Shown here piece after piece: positions 16,791-26,041 of a stretch of 61,476 nucleotides of DNA. Location of the stretch: NCBI GenBank assembly GCA_017630195.1, contig JAGBVS010000134.1:1-61476 (forward strand), in the 5' to 3' direction. The stretch is from Bacteroidales bacterium. GTDB lineage: Bacteria; Bacteroidota; Bacteroidia; Bacteroidales; F082. The notes under the pieces are model-generated. The model was not told the origin of the DNA. It searched no databases and worked only from the letters and a program-made list of their open reading frames with translations. Numbering within the stretch: the stretch's first letter is position 1; each line of letters opens with the position of its first letter. The position numbers were made by a program, and so were the translations under genes.

Positions 16791-17936
16791 ATGAAAGTTA
16801 TAATAGTAGGACCAGCACATCCTTATAGAGGCGGTATTGCAGCTTTCACCGACAGATTGGCGACAGAATTCGTTGCCGAAGACGTTGATGTTGAGCTATA
16901 TACATTTACCTTGCAATATCCGGCCTTTCTCTTTCCCGGGAAGACTCAATATTCTGACGGACCTGCTCCGGAAAATATTAAGATATTCCGTAAGATTAAC
17001 TCCATCAATCCTTTAACATGGAGTAGGACTGCAAAAGAAATACGTGAAAAGAAACCTGATATTGTTTTGTTCGCATATTGGATGTCGTTTTTTGCACCTT
17101 GTTATTCAAGAATGGCAAAGATAATATCTAAAAATAAAATATCACGTTGTATTGGGTTGGTTCACAATATGTTGCCACACGAGAAATCGATTCTTGATAT
17201 ATTGTTCTCTCCTCGTTTCGTGAAATCGATGGACGCTTTTGTGGCTCTTTCAAAATCTGTTTTGGAAGATATTTCAAAGTTAGATAAAAAATCAAAACCA
17301 AAACAATTCTCACCTCATCCATTATATGACCATTACGGTGATAGAGAAGATAGAGCGTTGGCATTGAGTAGTTTATATCTTGATGACAGATATAACTATC
17401 TTCTTTTCTTCGGTTTGATTCGTGAGTATAAAGGCCTCGATTTGCTTCTTAAAGCGATGGGAGACAAGCGTATTGATAATTATCCTGTCAAACTTATCGT
17501 TGCAGGTGAGTTTTATGAGAAGAAAGAACCTTATTTGCAATTGATTGATAATTATGAGATTAACGATAAGGTTATCATTTGCGATAAATATATTCCTGAC
17601 GAAGAAGTGAAAAATTTCTTCAATCTCGCAGATATGGTCGTGCAGCCATACAGATCAGCGACGCAAAGTGGTGTTACTCAGGTGGCTTATCATTTTGAGA
17701 AACCGATGCTTGTTACAGATGTTGGCGGTTTGCGTGAAATTGTCCCTGATGGAAAAGTGGGTTATGTCGTTGATCCGCAGCCTGTTAAAATCGCTGATGC
17801 AATATGTGATTTCTATGATAATAACAGAAAAGAGACTTTTGAAGATAACATCATAGAAGAAAAGAAAAAATACGAATGGTCGAAAATGACAGCAACGATA
17901 AAGAAGTTGTATAACGACACATTAAAAAATAAATAA
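16791..17936 (+). CDS. GT4-type glycosyltransferase
   Basis: A 381-aa GT-B glycosyltransferase. The N-terminal half starts VIIVGPAHPYRGGIAAF; the C-terminal half has LIREYKGLDLLLKA, the family-typical VQPYRSATQSGV(T)Q donor-site region and VTDVGGLREIVPDG. The conserved acidic/Gly motif places it in the family 4 group (nucleotide-sugar dependent, retaining). Donor and acceptor are not readable. It lies between the flippase and the methyltransferase and probably builds the same surface glycan. Confidence 0.88.
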   Translation: MKVIIVGPAHPYRGGIAAFTDRLATEFVAEDVDVELYTFTLQYPAFLFPGKTQYSDGPAPENIKIFRKINSINPLTWSRTAKEIREKKPDIVLFAYWMSFFAPCYSRMAKIISKNKISRCIGLVHNMLPHEKSILDILFSPRFVKSMDAFVALSKSVLEDISKLDKKSKPKQFSPHPLYDHYGDREDRALALSSLYLDDRYNYLLFFGLIREYKGLDLLLKAMGDKRIDNYPVKLIVAGEFYEKKEPYLQLIDNYEINDKVIICDKYIPDEEVKNFFNLADMVVQPYRSATQSGVTQVAYHFEKPMLVTDVGGLREIVPDGKVGYVVDPQPVKIADAICDFYDNNRKETFEDNIIEEKKKYEWSKMTATIKKLYNDTLKNK

Positions 17937-17938
17937 TT

Positions 17939-18712
17939 ATGATGAAGAAGCTGATTTCTCTTTTGACAAAAATATTTCCACGACAAATCTTAATAAAATT
18001 TAGCTATTTATTTAGCATTTTGATAAGACCGTTCTATTGGGGAGACAAAGTGGAATGTCCGGTTTGCGGCAAGCATTTTCGTAAGTTCTTGCCTTACGGC
18101 TACGGTGAAGCGATGGATAATCGCTTGTGTCCTAACTGTTTGTCATTAGAACGACATCGACTTTTGTGGTTGTATTTGAAAGAGAAGACGGGCTTTTTCA
18201 CTGATGAATTAAAAGTGTTGCACTTTGCTCCTGAGCAGCCTTTCTTAAAGAAATTTAAAAGTCTGAAAAATCTTGACTATACTACAGCAGACCTTGATTC
18301 TCCAATAGCTGACTTACATCTTGATGTCACCAAAATAGATTTGCCAGATAACACTTACGATGTGGTTATATGTAATCACGTTTTGGAACATGTTGACAAT
18401 GTTGATAATGCATTTTCGGAAATAAAAAGAATCTTAAAACCAGGAGGCTGGGCAATCTTGATGGTTCCTATAAATCCTAATGTCGATACTTTTGAAGATC
18501 CTTCAATCACAGACCCTAATGAACGACAACGTCTTTTCGGTCAGTACGACCATGTACGTCAGTTCGGTCGTGATTATGCTGAAGTCTTGGCAAAGGCTGG
18601 ATTCCAAGTCGATGCCGACAGATTATATTTTGAAATCTCAGAAAATCAGCGCGAAAGAATGCGACTCGCAAGACCAGGAGAAGAACTGGTTTATAGAGTC
18701 GTAAAATTATAG
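17939..18712 (+). CDS. SAM-dependent methyltransferase with N-terminal zinc ribbon
   Basis: A 257-aa protein whose N-terminal part (about residues 36-62) has two CxxC pairs (CPVCGKHF and LCPNCL), suggesting a zinc ribbon. A class I methyltransferase domain follows: VLHFAPEQP where the glycine loop usually lies, then YDVVICNHVLEHVDN and LKPGGWAILMVP. Such proteins often occur in polysaccharide clusters and may methylate a sugar. ATG at 17942 is an alternative start. The gene closes the cluster; a long bidirectional hairpin follows. Confidence 0.85.
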   Translation: MMKKLISLLTKIFPRQILIKFSYLFSILIRPFYWGDKVECPVCGKHFRKFLPYGYGEAMDNRLCPNCLSLERHRLLWLYLKEKTGFFTDELKVLHFAPEQPFLKKFKSLKNLDYTTADLDSPIADLHLDVTKIDLPDNTYDVVICNHVLEHVDNVDNAFSEIKRILKPGGWAILMVPINPNVDTFEDPSITDPNERQRLFGQYDHVRQFGRDYAEVLAKAGFQVDADRLYFEISENQRERMRLARPGEELVYRVVKL

Positions 18713-18721
18713 AATTAAAAA

Positions 18722-18770
18722 AGAGACGCATCAATGTGTGTTTATATGCACGAAACATTGGTACGTCTCT
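18722..18770. terminator. bidirectional terminator hairpin between convergent genes
   Basis: AGAGACG (18722-18728) pairs with CGTCTCT (18764-18770), with a second helix CAATGT/ACATTG inside. It lies between the convergent methyltransferase and trmH genes. Confidence 0.75.
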
Positions 18771-18776
18771 ATTGTA

Positions 18777-19463
18777 TTAATAAAATTCTGGGTGCATCTC
18801 TTTGAATTTCTGTTCGAAGTCCCAGAAGCGTCTGATGCTTTTTTTGCTCCAGTCCAATCTTAATTCGTCTTTTTCCTCTTCGGTGAGATGCCAGTCGATG
18901 CTGCTGTTGTGCAGACGTTGAGTCAAGGTGTACATCATCAATGCTGCTGAAACACTGATGTTATAACTCTCAGTAAAACCGAACATAGGGATCTTGACGT
19001 ACATATCAGCATTTTCCAAAGCATATTGGCTGAGACCAGTTTTTTCTGTACCAAAAACAATAGCCACAGGTTCGTCTAAAGGCAACTCTTCAGGTGTGAA
19101 GTCGTTTTGGTGAGGACATGTTGCCACAATTTTGTAGCCTTTCTTATGCAGATTGTCGAAAGCCTCGGGAGTGTTAAATTCGTTTTCGTTATATTTTTTC
19201 AAGTCGAGCCATTTGATGCTGCCGACCACGATGTCGGGATTTACGTTATAAACCCAGCGGTTCTCGATGACGTGAATATCTTGAATACCGTTGATGTCGC
19301 AGCTTCTCAAAACGGCGCTCGCATTATGCGATTGATAAATATCTTCAAGAACAACAGTGACGTGACGAGTTCTGTAGTTCAGTACTTCCTCGAAGCGTTT
19401 CTGTCTTTCTTCTGTAGTATATTGCTTTAAGAAATTGTATAACTCTCTATCTTTCGGTGACAT
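18777..19463 (-). CDS. trmH: TrmH-like tRNA 2'-O-methyltransferase (SpoU family)
   Basis: A 228-aa SPOUT methyltransferase. Motif 1 is the N-terminal YQSHNASAVLRSCDING; motif 2 is IVFGTEKTGLS; motif 3 is IPMFGFTESYNISVSAAL. These match TrmH, which methylates the ribose of G18 in tRNA with SAM in the trefoil-knot site. Length is normal for TrmH. Confidence 0.92.
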   Translation of the reverse strand: MSPKDRELYNFLKQYTTEERQKRFEEVLNYRTRHVTVVLEDIYQSHNASAVLRSCDINGIQDIHVIENRWVYNVNPDIVVGSIKWLDLKKYNENEFNTPEAFDNLHKKGYKIVATCPHQNDFTPEELPLDEPVAIVFGTEKTGLSQYALENADMYVKIPMFGFTESYNISVSAALMMYTLTQRLHNSSIDWHLTEEEKDELRLDWSKKSIRRFWDFEQKFKEMHPEFY

Positions 19464-19552
19464 ATCTGTTTTAATTTGTGAAAAAACTTATTGGCAAAGA
19501 TAAGAAAAAAAGTCAACGAAACAGTAAAATTTGTATTATTACCTAAAACTAA

Positions 19553-19598
19553 AACCTCAGAATCTCAAAACTTTCTGATGTTCTGAGATTCTGAGGTT
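19553..19598 (-). terminator. 15-bp perfect stem after the S9 peptidase gene
   Basis: Positions 19553-19567 are perfectly complementary to 19584-19598 (core CCTCAGAATCTCA). On the minus strand the stem is followed by a T-rich stretch. The right arm and loop also look like degenerate 8-nt repeats of TTCTGAKG. Confidence 0.55.
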
Positions 19599-19611
19599 CT
19601 ATAAAAAAAAC

Positions 19612-19651
19612 TTGTAGTTTTATAGTCTTGTTGTCTTTTAGTCTTTTATTT
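19612..19651 (+). repeat. 8-nt repeat array, unit TTGTWGTC, degenerate
   Basis: Units TTGTAGTT, TTATAGTC, TTGTTGTC, TTTTAGTC and TTTTATTT run into the stop codon of the S9 peptidase gene. Same unit as at 4192, 24308 and 50613. Confidence 0.6.
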
Positions 19652-22234
19652 ATACATCTCATTCCACCATGTGTCGTCGCCTTTGAGGTGTTTGTCCCAC
19701 CATGCCATGATGGTCTTGTGCCATTTGATGCGTTTTTGGTAGTCTCTGATATGATGGTCTTCGCCTTCAACTTGTACTAATTCACATTCTTTGCCGAGGA
19801 GTTTCAATGCTGTGTAGAGTTGGATGCTTTCTCCCACAGGAACGTTTGTGTCAGAGCTTCCGTGTAAGAGTAGGAGAGGAGTGTTGACTTTATCAGCGTT
19901 GAACAAGGCGCTCTGTCCAACGTACATCTTCTGGTTGTCCCATGGGAATGTACCTGCTGCTGCGACGGTGTTATAACCCCATCCCCAGTAGCCTTCGCCC
20001 CAGTATGACGAGATGGAGCTGATACCTGCGTGTGAGATGGCAGCTGCGAAAATGTCGGTGCGTGTTGTCAATAACTCAGTCATGAAGCCACCGTATGAAG
20101 CACCCATACAACCGACATGCTCTCCGTCAACGAAGTCGTGGTTTTTGATGAAGTTCTTGGTAGCGTCTATAATTTCGTCGGCGACGGTGATGCCCCAGTT
20201 GTTTACGTGACGTGCAGCAAACTCCTGACCGTAGCCTGTAGAACCTGAAGGTATTATGATATAAACGACATATCCGTTAGCTGCAAAATAATTCTTTGGA
20301 TAAAGACCTCTGAGGTGTCTGCCGGTTGGACTTGTGCCGCCGTAATAATAGACAATCATTGGGTATTTTTTGCTGCTGTCGAAGTCGGCTGGGAGATAAT
20401 AGAAACCATCAACTATGTTGCCGGCTTTTGTCTTGAAAGTGTAGTCGTGATATTCTCCGAATTGTAAGTCCTTGAACAATTCTTCTTCTGGGTTGCTGCT
20501 TGAAACGATTTCGTTGTTTTCCACATTGACTACGAATCCTCTCTCAGGCGATTGTATGCCGCTGCCGTAATAAGCGATGAGCGGACTGTTTTGTGCTTTG
20601 CTTATGCTGAATACGTTGTCGAGTTCTGTCTCTATTTCTTCAAAGACACCTTTATTAATATCATAAACGTAGATGTTGTTAAAAGATTTCTCTTCAACTT
20701 TTAAATATATTTTGTTGTCGTGATTGCACCAAATGACTTGTTCGATGTTAGGGTCGAAGTCTTTGCTGATGCAGTTGGCTTTTTTAGTTTCAATATCGAA
20801 GATGTATGCTTCATGGTCGTAGTCGTTGGCAATCATTTTTTTAGGAAGATTTCTACCTGCACCGTCAAACAAAGCAGCAGAGCCTGTGACTAACAATTGT
20901 TTTCCGTCAGGTGAATAAATTGCTGAGCCGCCGAAATAATCGGTCCATAATGTGTCGATGCTGAAATCTTTGAGATTGATTTCCATTGTTATTTGTTTAG
21001 AATAAGGACGTGTTGTATAATCTCTAACAGATTGGCTTACGATGATTTTGCTTCCGTCGTTATTGATGTCGTGCAAAGAAGTGCTTAGTTCGCCTGTAGT
21101 GAGTTGTGAATGTAAACCGGTTTTGATGTCATAATGATAGAGGTCGGTTTGATTGCGCCACCAAGGCCAGCGGTCTTCCATGCCGTCGAGGCGATGTACG
21201 CCGTCTTTGCTTTTCTCACCTTTTATATTAATACCGTAGATGATGAAGCTGCCGTCATTGGAAATTGTGTAAGAGTTCATGTCTTTGGAAGCTTCCATCA
21301 AAAGAGTGACTTCGCCGTTTTCGAGGTTTTGCATGTAAACCTGTGACTTGCCGTTGTCGTTTTTCTTGAAATAGACAGCCTCTTCGCTTGGATGGAAATA
21401 AACGCCACCTATATTATTAAATTTGGTGTTGATTATAGTGTTGTTGCTTCTTAAATCGATGATTTCAGACCAGGAATAAGAGCTTCCTTTTGGAGCGAAA
21501 GTCTCTCTGTAAGAATATTTGACGTAATTTCCGCAAGGTGATATTGATGCTCCGGCGAGACGGATGCCGTTCATGACAGTGTATAAATCCATATTTTTTG
21601 TTGGGTCGGTACTCCAAATCAAGCCGTCAGTATTTTTGCCTGTAAACTCAAATTTGAAGTCCCAATCGCAGTTGCTGTTGTTCTTGTTTAATGACTTGAC
21701 GATAATGTCGTGCTTGCCAATTTCAAGTTTCAAGCTTTTCTCTTTTGTGTTGTTTTCTTTGCAGAAATCTTTGCTTGACAAAACTTTCTCGCCGTCGAGG
21801 AATAAGTCGAAAGCTGATGTTGAAGTGGCTTTTAACTTGACTTCTTGATATTCTGTGTTTTCTAAATAACCTGCAAGTATGGTATAAGAATATTGTTCGT
21901 TTTCACTTTTTGCATAAATAATATTAAGGTCACCTTCTTCATTAGTCGAACTCTCAATCCAAGTAGGAGAATTAGGAGTGTCGTAGATTTTTCTTTCTAT
22001 GGCAGCTCTTTGAGCATCTGGCATCTGTATCAATTCCAAGAAATCTGTCGCATTAAATTTCTTACCAGCTACATTTGCGCCATTGTTAAACATAGGGACA
22101 TTGAGATTTTGTGTCTCCATCAGGAGATAACGATCTGCTTGTTTGTAAGTTGCTTCTTCTGAATTTTGTGCTTTAATTTCAGAAAATGAAAAGATTAACA
22201 TTAAAAATGTTAGGGTAAATAATGCTTTTTTCAT
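19646..22234 (-). CDS. S9 family peptidase (prolyl oligopeptidase superfamily), exported
   Basis: An 862-aa serine peptidase. I start it at 22234 because that gives a clean signal peptide (MKKALFTLTFLMLIFSFS...IKAQ); the upstream extension lacks one. The middle is a WD-like propeller. The C-terminal alpha/beta hydrolase domain has the nucleophile Ser713 in GASYGGF, Asp795 in HGSSDTNVP and His827/His828 in GEDHH. Such enzymes (dipeptidyl-peptidase or acylaminoacyl-peptidase type) are periplasmic or surface peptidases in Bacteroidetes. It is divergent from the TPR gene. Confidence 0.9.
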   Translation of the reverse strand: MKKALFTLTFLMLIFSFSEIKAQNSEEATYKQADRYLLMETQNLNVPMFNNGANVAGKKFNATDFLELIQMPDAQRAAIERKIYDTPNSPTWIESSTNEEGDLNIIYAKSENEQYSYTILAGYLENTEYQEVKLKATSTSAFDLFLDGEKVLSSKDFCKENNTKEKSLKLEIGKHDIIVKSLNKNNSNCDWDFKFEFTGKNTDGLIWSTDPTKNMDLYTVMNGIRLAGASISPCGNYVKYSYRETFAPKGSSYSWSEIIDLRSNNTIINTKFNNIGGVYFHPSEEAVYFKKNDNGKSQVYMQNLENGEVTLLMEASKDMNSYTISNDGSFIIYGINIKGEKSKDGVHRLDGMEDRWPWWRNQTDLYHYDIKTGLHSQLTTGELSTSLHDINNDGSKIIVSQSVRDYTTRPYSKQITMEINLKDFSIDTLWTDYFGGSAIYSPDGKQLLVTGSAALFDGAGRNLPKKMIANDYDHEAYIFDIETKKANCISKDFDPNIEQVIWCNHDNKIYLKVEEKSFNNIYVYDINKGVFEEIETELDNVFSISKAQNSPLIAYYGSGIQSPERGFVVNVENNEIVSSSNPEEELFKDLQFGEYHDYTFKTKAGNIVDGFYYLPADFDSSKKYPMIVYYYGGTSPTGRHLRGLYPKNYFAANGYVVYIIIPSGSTGYGQEFAARHVNNWGITVADEIIDATKNFIKNHDFVDGEHVGCMGASYGGFMTELLTTRTDIFAAAISHAGISSISSYWGEGYWGWGYNTVAAAGTFPWDNQKMYVGQSALFNADKVNTPLLLLHGSSDTNVPVGESIQLYTALKLLGKECELVQVEGEDHHIRDYQKRIKWHKTIMAWWDKHLKGDDTWWNEMYK

Positions 22235-22282
22235 ATAAATTTGATTAAAAAAATAATTGAGCAAATATATTTAAATTTTTTG

Positions 22283-22312
22283 TTGTTTTTTCAGATAAAA
22301 AAACTAAATTTG
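22283..22312 (+). promoter_or_regulatory. promoter of the TPR protein gene
   Basis: TTG (22283-22285) is 19 bases upstream of the -7 box TAAATTTG (22305-22312). The gene starts at 22336. Confidence 0.7.
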
Positions 22313-22335
22313 CACTCCGAAAAAATATATTAGAT

Positions 22336-23025
22336 ATGGCAAAACAAATTGTAAAGAATGAAGGTGATGAACGCCTCGAATCTATTGAAACAACTTTAAC
22401 AAACACAGAACTTTTTATAGAAAAGAATCAAAAAACTATCACAATAGTGCTCGCAGCATTGATAGTTGTAGTTCTCGCTGTTTTTGGTGTTAAGAAGTAT
22501 TATTTCGAACCACGTGAAAAGAATGCTCAAGAAGCAATCTACCATGCTGAGCAGTATTTTGAAAACGATAATTTCACTACAGCTCTCAACGGCGATGGTA
22601 ATTATCTCGGTTTTGTTGATGTTATCAACGAATTTGGCGGAACAAAAACAGCTAATTTAGCAAAATATTACGCAGGTATTTGCTACCTCAACGCAGGCGA
22701 TTTCAACAACGCTATCAATTATCTTAAAGAATATAAAGGTAAAGATGTTATAGTTTCATCATTGGCAGCTGGCGCAATGGGCGACGCTTATATGGAACTC
22801 GATAAAGTTGCAGAAGCAGCAGCAGCTTACGAAAAAGCAGCAGCTGATAAAAACAGCTTCACATCTCCTTTCTACTTGCTCAGAGCTGGTATGGCTTACG
22901 AAATGGCTGGCAACTACCAAAAAGCTATCGATACTTACAAACGTATCAAAGCTGAATATCCTAACAGCAACGAAGCTTTCAGCATCGAAAAATATATCGC
23001 TAAAGCTCAAGCAGAAATGAAATAA
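22336..23025 (+). CDS. membrane-anchored tetratricopeptide repeat protein
   Basis: A 229-aa protein with a cytoplasmic N-terminal 32 residues, one transmembrane helix (about 34-52, ITIVLAALIVVVLAVFGV) and 4-5 TPR-like helix pairs on the far side (for example LAKYYAGICYLNAGDF and LLRAGMAYEMAGNY). The layout resembles YfgM-like periplasmic TPR proteins. The specific partner is unknown. A strong terminator follows. Confidence 0.85.
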   Translation: MAKQIVKNEGDERLESIETTLTNTELFIEKNQKTITIVLAALIVVVLAVFGVKKYYFEPREKNAQEAIYHAEQYFENDNFTTALNGDGNYLGFVDVINEFGGTKTANLAKYYAGICYLNAGDFNNAINYLKEYKGKDVIVSSLAAGAMGDAYMELDKVAEAAAAYEKAAADKNSFTSPFYLLRAGMAYEMAGNYQKAIDTYKRIKAEYPNSNEAFSIEKYIAKAQAEMK

Positions 23026-23047
23026 GTTTATAAAAATTATGAAATAT

Positions 23048-23080
23048 ACACCCGATTCGAAAGAGTCGGGTGTTTTTTTT
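23048..23080 (+). terminator. terminator after the TPR gene
   Basis: ACACCCGA (23048-23055) pairs with TCGGGTGT (23066-23073), followed by seven further T residues. Confidence 0.92.
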
Positions 23081-23091
23081 AAACCGTAGTC

Positions 23092-24300
23092 ATGGAACAA
23101 ACTGCAAATAAAGAATTGAAACCTAAACTGTTTACTGGCAACTATCTCAAAGTGTGGATTGCCAACTTTATGATGTATTTCTCTTTCTATTTCGTGACAC
23201 CTTTGCTGCCTCTTTATCTCCGAGATGTGTATCATGCCGACAAGGCTATGATTGGTTTAGTGTTGAGCGGATACAGCATTGCAGCTCTCGCTATACGTTT
23301 TTTCAGCGGATACATCGTCGATAGGTTTTCTAGAAAGAAAGTGCTTCTTATCGGATACGCCTCTTTCGCTCTTTTCTTCTTAGGCTATTATATCACAGGC
23401 TCCATAATTTTATTTGCCGTTATTAGAACATTACATGGCGCACCTTTTGGCCTTACTTCTGTGTCGAGCAATACCGTCGCTATCGATGTGCTGCCGTCTC
23501 AAAGAAGAGGAGAGGGTATTGGTTATTGGGGACTTAGCAACAATTTCGCAATGGCGATAGGTCCTTCCTTGAGCCTCATGCTTTACAGCCATTTCAATAA
23601 TTATAATCTTTTGTTTACGGTGTCTTTAATAGTCGCTTTGCTTGGACTTTTTATCAATACATTCATCGATTGCAAATATCGTCCGCCTATTATGGAAAAG
23701 AAAAAGATGTCGTTAGACAGATTTCTTTTGATAGAAGGTTGGAGCCAGGGAATTTGCATAGCTTTTGTCGCAATGTCGTATGGAATTCTTTCTACATATA
23801 TAGCAATTTATAGTCAGGATGTGATGAATATCACGACAGGAACGGGAACGTTCTTCATGCTTTTCTCGTTTGGATTGATATTATCGAGATTCGTTGGCGT
23901 GAAAGCCTTGAGCAGAGGTTATGCTGTGAGAAACGCTACTTACGGAGTTATTGTTGTCGCTGTCGGATATATGATGTTCGCTTTTTGGCAGAATTTATAC
24001 GGATATTATATCTCGGCAGTCGTGATCGGCTTCGGTCAAGCAAGCATGTATCCTGCTGTACAGACAATGTTCTTAAATATGACAACCAACGACAAGAGAG
24101 GAACAGCAAATGCTACAATATTGACAAGCTGGGACTTGGGTGTCGGACTTGGAATCATTTTCGGAGGTTATGTGGCAGAACATCTCGGTGGTTACAACTC
24201 GGCATTCTTGATGTCGGCAATAGTAAGTACACTCTCTGTCATATTTTTCCTTTCATACGCAAAGAAAGATTATTTGGATAAGGAATTGAGCAACTCCTAA
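23092..24300 (+). CDS. major facilitator superfamily transporter
   Basis: A 402-aa protein with 12 predicted transmembrane helices. The MFS signature G-(Y)IVDRFSRKKVLL lies between helices 2 and 3. It is a secondary transporter of the inner membrane, probably a drug/metabolite:H+ antiporter type. Substrate unknown. It starts just after the TPR terminator and is probably transcribed separately. Confidence 0.88.
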   Translation: MEQTANKELKPKLFTGNYLKVWIANFMMYFSFYFVTPLLPLYLRDVYHADKAMIGLVLSGYSIAALAIRFFSGYIVDRFSRKKVLLIGYASFALFFLGYYITGSIILFAVIRTLHGAPFGLTSVSSNTVAIDVLPSQRRGEGIGYWGLSNNFAMAIGPSLSLMLYSHFNNYNLLFTVSLIVALLGLFINTFIDCKYRPPIMEKKKMSLDRFLLIEGWSQGICIAFVAMSYGILSTYIAIYSQDVMNITTGTGTFFMLFSFGLILSRFVGVKALSRGYAVRNATYGVIVVAVGYMMFAFWQNLYGYYISAVVIGFGQASMYPAVQTMFLNMTTNDKRGTANATILTSWDLGVGLGIIFGGYVAEHLGGYNSAFLMSAIVSTLSVIFFLSYAKKDYLDKELSNS

Positions 24301-24307
24301 CTAAAAA

Positions 24308-24331
24308 TTGTAGTCTTGTTGACTTGTAGTC
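24308..24331 (+). repeat. 8-nt repeat array, unit TTGTWGTC
   Basis: Three consecutive units TTGTAGTC, TTGTTGAC and TTGTAGTC lie between the MFS gene and fmt and overlap the -33 region of the fmt promoter. The unit matches the repeats inside the BtuG-like signal peptide. Confidence 0.7.
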
Positions 24332-24347
24332 TTTTTTCTTATTTTTG
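24316..24347 (+). promoter_or_regulatory. promoter of fmt
   Basis: The -7 box TATTTTTG (24340-24347) has TTG elements 18-21 bases upstream, contributed by the 8-nt repeat array. Confidence 0.6.
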
Positions 24348-24366
24348 CAAAAAAATAAGAAAAATA

Positions 24367-25326
24367 ATGAAGATAGTATATTTTGGTACGCCGGAAATTG
24401 CGTCGTCACAGTTGGAGGCGATAATCGCTGCTGGTTATGAAGTGGCTGCTGTTGTCACAGTTCCTGACAAACCTGCTGGAAGAGGTAAGAAAATACAAAG
24501 TTCTCATGTTAAAGAGACAGCTTTGAAATATAATTTGCCTGTCATGCAGCCTGTGAGTCTCAAATCTCCAGAATTCATAAAAGAATTATCATCTTACAAT
24601 GCTGATCTGTTTGTTGTCGTGGCATTCAGAATGTTGCCTGAAGTGGTGTGGAGCATGCCTCCAAAAGGAACCTTCAACCTTCATGCTTCCTTGTTGCCTC
24701 AGTACAGAGGCGCGGCTCCTATCAATCATGCCATTATTAACGGAGAGACTGAGACTGGACTTACAACATTCCTTCTCGATAAAGAAATTGACACTGGCGA
24801 GATTATCATTCAGGAAAAAGTCACAATAGAGGAAAACGAGACAGCAGGAACTCTCCACGACAAACTGATGCTTCTTGGAAATAAAGTCGTAGTTGAGACA
24901 ATAAAAATAATAGAGGAGGGCAGAGTGCAATCGCAAAGTCAGGAGATGATTATTGAGAGAGACAATCTTCAGTTAAAACCAGCTCCAAAGATTTTCAAGG
25001 AAGATTGCAAAATCGACTGGACTAAAGACGCTAAATCGGTATATGACTTCATCAGAGGTTTGTCGCCATATCCTGCTGCACACACTCAATTCGTTTCGGA
25101 TGAAGGTGAAATCTTGGATTTGAAAATATATGAAGTCGCCATAGAAAAAAATAATAACACAGAAGAGTTATATAAAGTCATTACCGATGGTAAATCGTAT
25201 TTGAAAGTAGTATTGAAAGATTATAATATTTTAATAAATATAATACAACAAGCAGGTAAAAAAGCAATGCAAATAGCTGATTTCCTGAGAGGCGCTCGTC
25301 TTAATGGAAATTGGAAAATAAATTGA
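24367..25326 (+). CDS. fmt: methionyl-tRNA formyltransferase
   Basis: A 319-aa enzyme that transfers a formyl group from 10-formyl-THF to Met-tRNA for translation initiation. I start it at 24367 (MKIVYFGTPEIAS), the conserved family start; the longer frame begins inside the promoter. Visible motifs are GRGKK, the catalytic block FNLHASLLPQYRGAAPI with Asn and His, and LDKEIDTGEII with the catalytic Asp. The C-terminal OB-like domain is complete. A terminator follows. Confidence 0.95.
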   Translation: MKIVYFGTPEIASSQLEAIIAAGYEVAAVVTVPDKPAGRGKKIQSSHVKETALKYNLPVMQPVSLKSPEFIKELSSYNADLFVVVAFRMLPEVVWSMPPKGTFNLHASLLPQYRGAAPINHAIINGETETGLTTFLLDKEIDTGEIIIQEKVTIEENETAGTLHDKLMLLGNKVVVETIKIIEEGRVQSQSQEMIIERDNLQLKPAPKIFKEDCKIDWTKDAKSVYDFIRGLSPYPAAHTQFVSDEGEILDLKIYEVAIEKNNNTEELYKVITDGKSYLKVVLKDYNILINIIQQAGKKAMQIADFLRGARLNGNWKIN

Positions 25327-25346
25327 TATTATTTTTAAATAATAAA

Positions 25347-25382
25347 AATCTAATCTCTTTTTGAAGGGATTAGATTTTTTTG
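25347..25382 (+). terminator. terminator after fmt
   Basis: AATCTAATC (25347-25355) pairs with GATTAGATT (25368-25376), followed by T residues. The rest of the gap to HU (25383-25636) is very AT-rich and shows no gene or clear structure. Confidence 0.88.
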
Positions 25383-25636
25383 TTTTTTGTTGCATAATTG
25401 TGCTTTTTTTTGATGAAAAAATATATGCGTACCTGCCTGAATTTTAACAAAATCTCTCTTTTAGCTTCGATTTTAATGTCTTATAAGATAAAAACTTTTC
25501 TTTTTTTGCTTAAATAAAAAATAATCTGATTTTCTCTTTTTATTAGTAAATACTCGACTTTTGAGAAATCTGTTAGTTTTGGATTTTATTATTTGATTAT
25601 ATTAATTCAAAAAAATAATTTTTTTATTAAAAAATA

Positions 25637-25668
25637 TTTGTTTTTACGTTAATAATTAGTTAGATTTG
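25637..25668 (+). promoter_or_regulatory. promoter of the HU gene
   Basis: TTTG (25637-25640), 20 bases, then TAGATTTG (25661-25668): a near-consensus Bacteroidetes housekeeping promoter. The leader before the ATG at 25722 is about 45-50 bases. Confidence 0.85.
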
Positions 25669-25721
25669 TATGCGAAATTATTAAGTTATTGTTATATAGT
25701 AACCTATAAAATTGAATTAAT

Positions 25722-25991
25722 ATGAACAAGGCAGATTTAGTAAATGTCATCGCACAGAAGGCTGGTATGACAAAAGTTGATGCAAAGAAGGCTCTTGAAG
25801 CGTTTATGGAGGCATCTGCAGAAGCATTACACAATGGTGAACGCATCTCTTTGGTTGGATTCGGTACATTTTCAGCAAGTAAGTATCCTGCAAGAAAAGG
25901 ACGTAACCCTCAAACAGGTCAAGAAATAATGATTCCTGAAAAAACAGTAGTGAAATTTAAAGCAGGTGCTGAACTTGCTAAGAATTTATAA
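25722..25991 (+). CDS. hup: HU family DNA-binding protein
   Basis: An 89-aa histone-like protein. It has the N-terminal helical dimerisation part (MNKADLVNVIAQKAG), the GFGTF turn, and the arm motif ARKGRNPQTGQEI with the intercalating Pro. It bends and compacts DNA as a dimer. A strong promoter and its own terminator make it monocistronic. Confidence 0.96.
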   Translation: MNKADLVNVIAQKAGMTKVDAKKALEAFMEASAEALHNGERISLVGFGTFSASKYPARKGRNPQTGQEIMIPEKTVVKFKAGAELAKNL

Positions 25992-26008
25992 TAAGAAAAA
26001 CTAAAAAG

Positions 26009-26041
26009 ACTGCCTGACTGAAAAGTTGGGCAGTTTTATTT
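26009..26041 (+). terminator. terminator after HU
   Basis: ACTGCC (26009-26014) pairs with GGCAGT (26029-26034), followed by TTTATTTATT. It lies between the convergent HU and RecQ genes. Confidence 0.8.
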
